From Acetobacterium tundrae (GTDB lineage Bacteria; Bacillota; Clostridia; Eubacteriales; Eubacteriaceae): a stretch of 64,000 nt of DNA. The stretch lies in NCBI RefSeq assembly GCF_008086615.1, contig NZ_RXYB01000015.1, positions 28,227 through 92,226 of the forward strand, written 5' to 3'. The notes below the pieces were generated by a model, which worked only from the letters and a program-made list of their open reading frames with translations, was not told where the DNA came from and did not search any database. The position numbers were made by a program, and so were the translations under genes. Below are positions 1-6,474 of this stretch, piece after piece (position 1 is the stretch's first letter; each line of letters opens with the position of its first letter).

Positions 1-24
1 GTTTAATATATATTCGCTCATCAT
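1..24 (-). CDS. Start of a CDS cut by the window edge, possibly dhaL
   Basis: On the minus strand two consecutive ATG codons (24-19) follow a GGAGAGA ribosome-binding site and open a frame reading MMSEYILN up to the edge. It lies about 110 bp downstream of the dhaK stop, on the same strand. In phosphotransferase-type dihydroxyacetone kinases the ADP-binding subunit DhaL is normally encoded beside DhaK and DhaM. No dhaL is seen elsewhere in the window, so this is the natural candidate. Eight residues are too few to confirm it. Confidence 0.4.
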
Positions 25-46
25 TCTCTCCTGTCAATGGATTAAA

Positions 47-70
47 GGACAGACAAAAAACTGCCTGCCC
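47..70. other. Small hairpin between dhaK and the next gene
   Basis: GGACAGAC (47-54) can pair with GCCTGCCC (63-70), including two G-U pairs, around an 8-nt loop. A T-run follows only on the plus strand, so this is not a convincing terminator for the leftward dha transcript. It may be an RNA processing or stability element. Confidence 0.3.
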
Positions 71-131
71 GTTTTTCTATTATTAAAATTTATTTCTATT
101 TAATTAGATTTAGATATCTGGCTTAAAATGA

Positions 132-1139
132 TTAAACCTGGGTGAAATATGGAGCATCACATGGATAATCCAGTAGTTCTTTCAGTTCATCATCCAACCT
201 GACCAACGTTACCGACATGCCCGCCATATCCATCGACGAAGCGAAAGAGCCGACTAATGATTTATAAATTGTGATTCCTTTTTCTTTCAGAATCTGAGCA
301 ACACGTCTAAAACAAATATGTAAATCGAGAATTGGCGTAGCCCCTAAGCTGTTGACAAGGACATATACTTCATCACCTTTAGCAAAGGGAAGATCTGCTA
401 AAATCGGTTCCATAATTTGATCGACTACTCGATCTGCCGGTTCAATTTTTCCACGTCGTACGCCTGGCTCGCCATGAATCCCCATACCGATTTCCATATC
501 GCCGTCTTCCATTTCAAAAATCGGGCCTCCTTTGGAAGGCAGGGTTGCCGATGACATGGCCACACCCATGGTGCGGGTGACACTGTTGCATTTCTGAGCC
601 GCCGCTACAACTTCATCCAAATCTCCGCCCAGATCAGCTTTTGCGCTGGCACTTTTGAAAACAAAAAACATACCGGCAATCCCACGACGGTCTTCAATAT
701 TTTCGGAGGAAATAACATCATCTGTTACGGTAACAGTTTCAACCCGGATGCCATCTTCTTCATCGGCTTTTTCTGCACCCATGTCAAAGTTCATGACATC
801 TCCAGCGTAGTTGCCGTATAAATAGATACATCCTTTACCAGTATTAACTGCTTTTGCTGTCGCATAGCAGGGGTCGGGAGAAGGCGATGTATTGATATTG
901 CCGACAACGGCAGCATCTGCAAAACCTTTTCCAACATAACCAAGAAATAATGGTTCATGTCCGGATCCGCCGCCGATGATAACGCCCACTTTGTCTTTTT
1001 TCTTAGCAGTCTTGCTGAGAACCACACGACCCTGAGCTTCACCTTCAGTGATCAATGTCACATAATCTTTATGCGCAAGGACGTATCCCTCCAACATTTC
1101 TTCTACAACATCATAGGGATCATTGATTAATCGTTTCAT
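132..1139 (-). CDS. dhaK: Dihydroxyacetone kinase subunit DhaK
   Basis: 335 aa, full length for DhaK, the substrate-binding subunit of PTS-dependent dihydroxyacetone kinase. It binds the ketose covalently through a histidine. Visible features are the N-terminal VIIGGGSGHEP loop (about residues 53-63), the NYAGD segment (about 109-113) and the conserved GIHGEPG (about 220-226) that carries the family's substrate-binding His. The start is the ATG after AGGAGG. It is the second complete gene of a leftward dhaM-dhaK operon preceded by a sigma-54 promoter. Given the rpiB/tpiA paralogues nearby, the substrate could be a related ketose such as erythrulose instead of dihydroxyacetone; that is inference. 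Family assignment is secure. Confidence 0.93.
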   Translation of the reverse strand: MKRLINDPYDVVEEMLEGYVLAHKDYVTLITEGEAQGRVVLSKTAKKKDKVGVIIGGGSGHEPLFLGYVGKGFADAAVVGNINTSPSPDPCYATAKAVNTGKGCIYLYGNYAGDVMNFDMGAEKADEEDGIRVETVTVTDDVISSENIEDRRGIAGMFFVFKSASAKADLGGDLDEVVAAAQKCNSVTRTMGVAMSSATLPSKGGPIFEMEDGDMEIGMGIHGEPGVRRGKIEPADRVVDQIMEPILADLPFAKGDEVYVLVNSLGATPILDLHICFRRVAQILKEKGITIYKSLVGSFASSMDMAGMSVTLVRLDDELKELLDYPCDAPYFTQV

Positions 1140-1164
1140 TTTATCCTCCTAAAATATATAATTT

Positions 1165-1173
1165 GTATACGTT
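1165..1173. promoter_or_regulatory. GTATACGTT element upstream of dhaK
   Basis: The 9-mer GTATACGTT lies 26 bp before the dhaK start and recurs at 1759-1767, in the sigma-54 promoter region upstream of dhaM. On the minus strand both read AACGTATAC, with catabolite-responsive-element-like flanks. This may be a shared operator. The rest of the dhaM-dhaK gap (1140-1286) shows no ORF. Confidence 0.3.
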
Positions 1174-1286
1174 TTCTAAAAAGAGCAAGAACCATGCCAA
1201 TATAGAATCCTCAGAATAAGCCATTCAAAGCTTATCTTCATTTCAGACATGGGTTGTTTTTACCCAGGTGGGTTATAATTCCCCAA

Positions 1287-1682
1287 TTAGCATACTTTTT
1301 TCATCCTTGCACTTTCACTGCAAGTTGCTAAAATCTCGTCCAGATCATTGCAGATTGTCGCCTGGACAACACCGCCAATAACGCCTTCAACTAACGGAGA
1401 ATCCACGATATGAACTTTTTCCTGAATCGCATCATCGACAAGATCAATGGCCGCCTCGCTGCTCATAACCGAGCTTCCCAGATCAACGAAAATAAGAATA
1501 TGCTCACGGTCTGCCAATGCCTCAATTGCGGCTTTAATCTTCAGCGTATTGGTGCCAATACGTCCTCCGTCAGCGCCGCCGGCAGCAATTATCTCGACGC
1601 TGCCATCATTCATTTCCATCGCAATGTCTCTAAGACCTTCTGCCAGTTTTTCACTGTGGGATACAATAATCACGCCCGTCAT
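1287..1682 (-). CDS. dhaM: DhaM-type PTS phosphocarrier, EIIA domain only
   Basis: 131 aa, the size of a stand-alone EIIA-Man-like DhaM. In this family the protein takes a phosphoryl group from HPr and passes it to ADP bound on DhaL. The phospho-acceptor is the early His in VSHSEKLAEG (about residue 9). The glycine-rich AAGGADGGRIGT and FVDLGSSVMSSE segments are typical. It lacks the HPr and EI-like domains that E. coli DhaM carries, while the adjacent regulator gene contains an HPr-like domain. Start: ATG behind AAAGGAGGATGAATA. It is the first gene after the sigma-54 promoter at 1775-1790. Confidence 0.88.
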   Translation of the reverse strand: MTGVIIVSHSEKLAEGLRDIAMEMNDGSVEIIAAGGADGGRIGTNTLKIKAAIEALADREHILIFVDLGSSVMSSEAAIDLVDDAIQEKVHIVDSPLVEGVIGGVVQATICNDLDEILATCSESARMKKVC

Positions 1683-1774
1683 TATTCATCCTCCTTTTTA
1701 AAGTGCATTTACCAGAAGTATCTGTCAGGCTTCTCAACAGCCCGACCCTCTACAATAGGTATACGTTATCATAT

Positions 1775-1790
1775 AGCAATTATCATGCCA
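1775..1790 (-). promoter_or_regulatory. Sigma-54 (-24/-12) promoter of dhaM-dhaK
   Basis: The minus strand reads TGGCATG-ATAA-TTGCT. This is a near-perfect match to the sigma-54 consensus TGGCAC(G)-N4-TTGC(A/T), with invariant GG and GC at correct spacing. It starts just past the regulator's stop codon and lies 93 bp upstream of the dhaM ATG. A sigma-54 activator gene immediately upstream makes a chance match unlikely. Confidence 0.85.
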
Positions 1791-1798
1791 AACTAAGC

Positions 1799-3823
1799 TC
1801 ATTTCAAGTCATACTTTTTCGCTTTTGCCGATATGGTCTTGTGATCCAATCCCAAAGCCAAACCTGCCTGCCTGAAACTTCCATGTTTTTTTAAGGCCAA
1901 TCCGATCAGTTCCCGTTCCATTTCTTCAAGTGTGGGGAGATTATCCCCATCCAATGCAAACGGACGGTTGTTTTTCTTTTTATCATTCACTTCATCCCTT
2001 AAATGATTAGGCAGATCGTCAATGGAAATCCACTCATTATTCGATAATGTCATTCCCCGCTCGATAATATTTTCAAGTTCTCTGACATTTCCGGGAAAGC
2101 GGTATTGTTCTAATGCCGTCAATGCACTTTTCTTAATGGTACAATTCGGCAAATCATACTTTTTGCTTATTTTCTCGGTAAAATGCTCCACCAGAACTGG
2201 AATATCGCCTTTTCTCTGCCACAACGGCGGAAGCATAACGGTTATCACATTTAATCGATAATACAGGTCCCGGCGGAAATCCCCCTCCTCCATCATTTTT
2301 TCAAGCGGGCTGTTGGTCGCAGCAATCACCCGAATATTAATTTTAATAGGTTCGATGCCACCGATTCTCTCGATTTCCTGTTCCTGCAGCACTCTTAACA
2401 ACTTGGCCTGCATGGCTTTATCCATATCGCCAATTTCATCCAGAAAAATCGTTCCACCACTCGCTATTTCTAATTTTCCCCGTTTCTCTTTATAGGCCCC
2501 AGTGAATGCTCCTTTTTCATAACCAAAAAGCTCACTTTCCAAAAGATTTGAGGGGATGGCCGCACAATTCATTCCTACAAAAGGTTTTTTGTTTCTTGAG
2601 CTGCCCCGATGGATGGCTCTCGCCACCAGTTCTTTACCGGTGCCGCTTTCCCCCCGGATCAGAACCGCGGCATCAGTTCGGGCCGCTTTTGACGCCACCG
2701 TCAGGCTCTCCATCAAGGCCCCGCTTTTACCAACAATATTGTTAAAGGAAGGATTAAGGCTCTCTTTCTTATCAAGCTCATCCTGAAGAAAGCGCGTCTT
2801 TTCCGACAGCAGTTCAATCCGGTCTGCCAGCTTGGCAATTTCCGTCAGCTCTTTCGCCACGACAACATTTCCGGTGAATTTGGATTCAATCACGATCGGC
2901 CTGGCATGCATAATAAATTCCCGTCCGCCTTTCGTAACGATGATGATCTCATCTTTGCCCATGAAAAAATCATTCCGAAATTTTTCTTCCGGAAACAGAT
3001 CCTGTATTTTTCGAGATAAAACCTGGATTCCTTCTTTTTTAAACATTCTCACAAAAGGAAGATTCACATAGGTAATCTCCCGGTTTCGATTGATCATGCA
3101 GATGCCATCGTCAACCGTTTCCAGAATCGTGTTGAACTTTTCCTTCAACTCTTTAACACTATGAAGTTCCCAGGATAATTCTTCTATTTGTGAAATATCC
3201 TGAAACACCACGACGCCGCCAACAACCTCCTCATCGACAATAATCGGACTCTTGTTCGTTATTACCCATTTTTTACCGATTTTATGCTTTAAACCAAGTT
3301 TTTCTTTTTTTGTATTTAACAGATCCTTTAAATTGAAATTGGGAACCCATTCGTCTCCTTTTTTTCCAATAATATCGCTCGCCTTTATTCCGGTGATTTC
3401 TTCTGCCGCTTTATTAAAAATATTGATGCTGCCATTACTGTCCATTGCGATGAGACCGTTGTTGATACTTTCAAATATTTTTTCACTGGCCAGTGTATTT
3501 TCCTGGAGAATTGTATCGACTGCCTCCGTTTCAGGAATTTCAAGTTCCGATATCTGTCTGATAAAATCGGCCAGCCCCGAAACCGCTTCCTCACTTCCGT
3601 TGTCATCGGTGTACACCTCAACCATCTCGCCATTTTTCAATTTCAAAGATACCAGCGGCAGGACACTATTGCAGGGAACACCTGAATGAGAGTTCAGGCG
3701 CCTCAGATAAAGCTGGCAGTTCCACATTTTTTCGATTTTTTGAGACTGCCTGACAACCATCGCGGCAACCCTGGTATGAAGTCCGTTTTTATTCGTGATT
3801 TTTACCCGTTGGCTTTTTTCCAT
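1799..3823 (-). CDS. HPr-PAS-PAS-AAA+ sigma-54-dependent activator
   Basis: 674 aa. Residues 1-90 form an HPr-like domain: GLHTRVAA has the phospho-acceptor His at position 16, with Val where HPr has Pro, and a later NSVLPLVSL segment resembles the HPr regulatory Ser region. Two PAS domains follow (about 105-215 and 225-335). The AAA+ domain spans about 360-590 with Walker A GESGTGKE, the sigma-54 contact loop GAFTGA and Walker B GTIFLDE. A Fis-type helix-turn-helix ends the protein (about 630-674). It should bind upstream DNA and open sigma-54 promoters, most probably the one at 1775-1790. The HPr domain suggests control by the phosphotransferase system. Start: ATG behind GGAGGGG. Confidence 0.9.
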   Translation of the reverse strand: MEKSQRVKITNKNGLHTRVAAMVVRQSQKIEKMWNCQLYLRRLNSHSGVPCNSVLPLVSLKLKNGEMVEVYTDDNGSEEAVSGLADFIRQISELEIPETEAVDTILQENTLASEKIFESINNGLIAMDSNGSINIFNKAAEEITGIKASDIIGKKGDEWVPNFNLKDLLNTKKEKLGLKHKIGKKWVITNKSPIIVDEEVVGGVVVFQDISQIEELSWELHSVKELKEKFNTILETVDDGICMINRNREITYVNLPFVRMFKKEGIQVLSRKIQDLFPEEKFRNDFFMGKDEIIIVTKGGREFIMHARPIVIESKFTGNVVVAKELTEIAKLADRIELLSEKTRFLQDELDKKESLNPSFNNIVGKSGALMESLTVASKAARTDAAVLIRGESGTGKELVARAIHRGSSRNKKPFVGMNCAAIPSNLLESELFGYEKGAFTGAYKEKRGKLEIASGGTIFLDEIGDMDKAMQAKLLRVLQEQEIERIGGIEPIKINIRVIAATNSPLEKMMEEGDFRRDLYYRLNVITVMLPPLWQRKGDIPVLVEHFTEKISKKYDLPNCTIKKSALTALEQYRFPGNVRELENIIERGMTLSNNEWISIDDLPNHLRDEVNDKKKNNRPFALDGDNLPTLEEMERELIGLALKKHGSFRQAGLALGLDHKTISAKAKKYDLK

Positions 3824-3926
3824 ATCCCCTCCATTGTCTATTTATCCATGCAAATATTGAGCTAGCGTTTTCTATTGATGAATCAATTTTCTTCCAAATT
3901 TCCAACTTGACCCCAACCCTGCATTC

Positions 3927-3955
3927 TTTACAAAACAACATATCTATGCCATAAT
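3927..3955 (+). promoter_or_regulatory. Probable sigma-A promoter of rpiB-tpiA
   Basis: TTTACA (3927-3932), 17-bp spacer, CATAAT (3950-3955), with the rpiB ATG 60 bp downstream behind AAGGAGGA. No -24/-12 element was found on the plus strand here, so rpiB-tpiA appears to be under a different sigma factor from dhaM-dhaK. Confidence 0.5.
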
Positions 3956-4015
3956 ATTACCGTATCGTTTGATAGAATACCTTAAACAAAATCAATCATT
4001 CTAAGGAGGATTATT

Positions 4016-4465
4016 ATGCGAATTGCTGTAGATTGTGATGATGCAGCCATCGATTTTAAAAATCAGATTTTCAATTATTTAAAAACGACTGGCTATGATA
4101 TCACTGATTTAGAATATTCTTCAACCCACGATTGTGATTACCCGGAGATTGCCTTTAACCTGGCCGAAGCGATCAGCAATCATAAATTTGATCGCGGATT
4201 TTTGTTCTGTGGAACCGGTTTGGGCGTCGCTATGATGGCAAACAAAGTGCCCGGGGTTTTCGCCGGCACCTGTCATGATGTCTATTCTGCGGAACGGCTT
4301 GCAAAAAGCAATGACGCCAATGTACTGACCATGGGCGCTCGTGTCATTGGCGTTGAACATGCCAAAATGGTTGCTGAAGCATGGTTAAAAAGCGAATTCC
4401 AGGGCGGTGGATCAACACGAAAAGTTGAAAAAATGAGAACCCTGGAAAAAACGCATATGAAATAG
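4016..4465 (+). CDS. rpiB: RpiB-family sugar-phosphate isomerase
   Basis: 149 aa, the usual RpiB/LacAB length. These enzymes interconvert aldose and ketose phosphates, for example ribose-5-P and ribulose-5-P. The catalytic cysteine lies in FLFCGTGLGVAMMANK (about residue 64), and the N-terminal VDCDDAA and SNDANVLTMGARV motifs are intact. It is 7 bp ahead of tpiA and divergent from the dha operon. RpiB and TpiA paralogues beside DhaK-type kinases occur in polyol/erythritol gene sets, where they isomerise tetrulose phosphates. That role is plausible here, but ordinary ribose-5-P isomerase cannot be excluded. Confidence 0.85.
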   Translation: MRIAVDCDDAAIDFKNQIFNYLKTTGYDITDLEYSSTHDCDYPEIAFNLAEAISNHKFDRGFLFCGTGLGVAMMANKVPGVFAGTCHDVYSAERLAKSNDANVLTMGARVIGVEHAKMVAEAWLKSEFQGGGSTRKVEKMRTLEKTHMK

Positions 4466-4472
4466 AGGCGTT

Positions 4473-5246
4473 ATGAAAAAATTTTTATTAGGTTCCAACT
4501 GGAAAATGAATAAAACAACGGCAGAAGGTCTCGCTTACGCATCCGAATTGATGGCGACGATCAAGAACTATCCCCAGATCGATTTCTTCATTATCCCGCC
4601 TTTCACGCATCTCTGGAAAATGAAGGAGCTCATGATATCTGAGAATACCGCTCTGAAACTGGGCGCGCAGAATATGCACTATGAGGATTTCGGACAGTTC
4701 ACCGGACAAATTTCACCGGTGATGCTCAAAGAAATCGGTATCGATATTGTCCTACTCGGTCACAACGATTGCCGGCAGCATCTTTATGAAACGGATGAAT
4801 CAGTCAATTTAAAAACGCTGGCCGCATTAAAATTCGGTTTTACCCCGCTCATCTGCATCGGTGAAAAGCGGGAGGACAAAAACTACGGCGTTTCCAAAGA
4901 AATGCTGGCCAAACAATTGAAGATCGCCCTGAAGAATGTGCCTTCTGATGCCATCGGAAAATTCTGGGTAGCCTATGAACCCGTCTGGGCAATCGGTGAC
5001 AGCGGAACCCCTCCCGAAGCTTCTTATGTCGAGGAAATCCATAATCATCTGAGAAATATTGTGATTGAACTTTATGGCGAGTTGGGAGCAGACATCCCGC
5101 TTCTTTACGGCGGCAGCGTCAACATCGATAACGCCAAACCTTATGCGCTTCTTGAAAATGTGGACGGTTTGTTTTTCACCCGAAGTGCCTGGCCCGTCAG
5201 CCGCTTCGAAGCGATCATGGCTGCCGTTACTGAGATACTGAACTAA
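4473..5246 (+). CDS. tpiA: TpiA-family (triose/tetrulose-phosphate) isomerase
   Basis: 257 aa TIM-barrel isomerase. The catalytic Asn/Lys lie in GSNWKMNK, the catalytic His in LLGHNDCR, the catalytic Glu in YEPVWAIG, and the phosphate loop is LLYGGSVN. The His motif is unusual: canonical triosephosphate isomerase has GHSERR, so Ser-Glu is replaced by Asn-Asp-Cys. Such divergence and the pairing with rpiB and dhaK fit the L-erythrulose-1-phosphate isomerase-type branch of the family. It is translated from a weak GAGG site 7 bp after rpiB and is followed by a strong hairpin at 5309-5341. Confidence 0.85.
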   Translation: MKKFLLGSNWKMNKTTAEGLAYASELMATIKNYPQIDFFIIPPFTHLWKMKELMISENTALKLGAQNMHYEDFGQFTGQISPVMLKEIGIDIVLLGHNDCRQHLYETDESVNLKTLAALKFGFTPLICIGEKREDKNYGVSKEMLAKQLKIALKNVPSDAIGKFWVAYEPVWAIGDSGTPPEASYVEEIHNHLRNIVIELYGELGADIPLLYGGSVNIDNAKPYALLENVDGLFFTRSAWPVSRFEAIMAAVTEILN

Positions 5247-5308
5247 ACCAGTTTTTTAATTTTTAGTTTGGATGACATGATTATGCACCATCGAAATCAC
5301 AAAGCTTT

Positions 5309-5345
5309 AAAGCCGATATCTAAACTATTGATATCGGCTTTTATT
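5309..5345 (+). terminator. Terminator after tpiA
   Basis: A perfect 12-bp stem, AAAGCCGATATC with GATATCGGCTTT, has a 9-nt loop and runs into TTTTATTAT on the plus strand. It could also serve the leftward glpP-like gene. Nothing else is visible in 5247-5529. Confidence 0.75.
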
Positions 5346-5529
5346 ATGGACTTTAGCCTTATTTTTCTCCCAAGTCATAGATAAAAGTAATCTGTTCTAA
5401 TTTGATAAAGTGTTCTATCCCAATACTCTTTCAACTACTCCTTTGTAGAATTCTGCCATTTACTCTGACTTTTCAAGATTTCCTTCAAATTTACATTATC
5501 TTTTGGGGTAACAATATTTGATCTATTTT

Positions 5530-6123
5530 TTAAGCACTGAAGTTCCATAATTCAGGATTGCTGCTTGCAACTGAAGTGGCGCCAATGCGAACGGCATTTA
5601 AGATTTGCTCTTCAGTTGTCATCAATCCACCCAGCATAACGGGTGCCGTTGTTTCCCCGGCAATCGCCTTAATAATCTGCTCCGGAATCGTCCCCGGCAT
5701 CAGAATGACACCATCCGGATCACATTCTTTGATGTTCATCAAACCGGTACGGTAAGCATCTGAATCGATGATAAAAAAACCGAATGCCGCAAACATTCCG
5801 GCATCTTTGATATATTTTATACAAGGGGATTTCATCGTAATCACGCAATCTACTCCGCAATCGCCCATATACTGAATCCCCATCTTATCTCTGGCAATTC
5901 CCTTGATGGAATCTTGATGAACCATCACACGTTTGCCTGATTGATGAATAAGCTTAACCAGCCGTGGCAGCGTATTGACATCCCCTAATTTCAACATAAT
6001 CCAGCCAACACTCGTTTCTTCCATCGCATAAAGCAATTCTTTTCTCTGATGGACCGATGGAATAACCGGGTGGGGTTTTAGTAGTTTTTGAAAGTCTTCT
6101 TTACCAGAATTTTTCTTTTCCAA
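5530..6123 (-). CDS. GlpP-family glycerol-responsive antiterminator
   Basis: 197 aa from the preferred start. It resembles GlpP, a TIM-barrel protein that binds leader RNA of glycerol genes and prevents termination in the presence of glycerol-3-phosphate. Typical segments are VIPSVHQRKEL near the N-terminus, VMVHQDSIKGI, PDGVILMPGTIPE and the C-terminal LGGLMTTEEQI. I chose the TTG at 6123 because AAAGGA lies just upstream and the extension to 6204 does not resemble the family. A promoter lies at 6274-6302. A link to the glycerol/dihydroxyacetone genes on its right is plausible; its RNA target is not visible here. Confidence 0.82.
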   Translation of the reverse strand: MEKKNSGKEDFQKLLKPHPVIPSVHQRKELLYAMEETSVGWIMLKLGDVNTLPRLVKLIHQSGKRVMVHQDSIKGIARDKMGIQYMGDCGVDCVITMKSPCIKYIKDAGMFAAFGFFIIDSDAYRTGLMNIKECDPDGVILMPGTIPEQIIKAIAGETTAPVMLGGLMTTEEQILNAVRIGATSVASSNPELWNFSA

Positions 6124-6273
6124 AATTTTTCCTTTCTTTGACACGAAAAAAGTCCACATCATACAAAGGGCGCAATCCCGAAAATTCCGGTGCGGCGTAG
6201 CCACAGTATCATACAGACATCTCTTAAACTCTTGCCCTGTGTTATTTTATTGTAATGGTTTACTTATAGTGTC

Positions 6274-6302
6274 ATTTTATTCTTTAATTTTAAAGTTGTC
6301 AA
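6274..6302 (-). promoter_or_regulatory. Sigma-A promoter of the glpP-like gene
   Basis: The minus strand reads TTGACA (6302-6297), 17-bp spacer, TAAAAT (6279-6274). The start codon is about 150 bp downstream. Between this and the array (6303-6474) there is no ORF, only a 10-bp inverted repeat AATCGGAATT/AATTCCGATT (6328-6337 and 6357-6366) that could end the array transcript. Confidence 0.65.
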
Positions 6303-6474
6303 GAATAACAGCAATTAAAGAACATCAAATCGGAATTTTGGCGAAGTGAAAAAATGAATTCCGATTGTCAAATTTTAACGTAAAAGATATGATTCATGAA
6401 AAACAATCGTTTGGATTTTTAAAAACAGTCTAGTTAATTTAAACGTAGCAAGGGGGTGACGACCATTAAAAAAA

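Noticed and set aside
2446..2463. An 18-bp match between the sigma-54 activator gene and a CRISPR spacer (about 7295-7330)
   Set aside because: Half the spacer, including the seed next to the repeat handle, does not match. The shared stretch encodes the widespread SGGTI peptide in both. Coincidence or a phage homologue is likelier than self-targeting.
3824..4015. A sigma-54 promoter for rpiB-tpiA
   Set aside because: No GG-N10-GC element with a credible consensus was found on the plus strand; a sigma-A-like promoter fits better.
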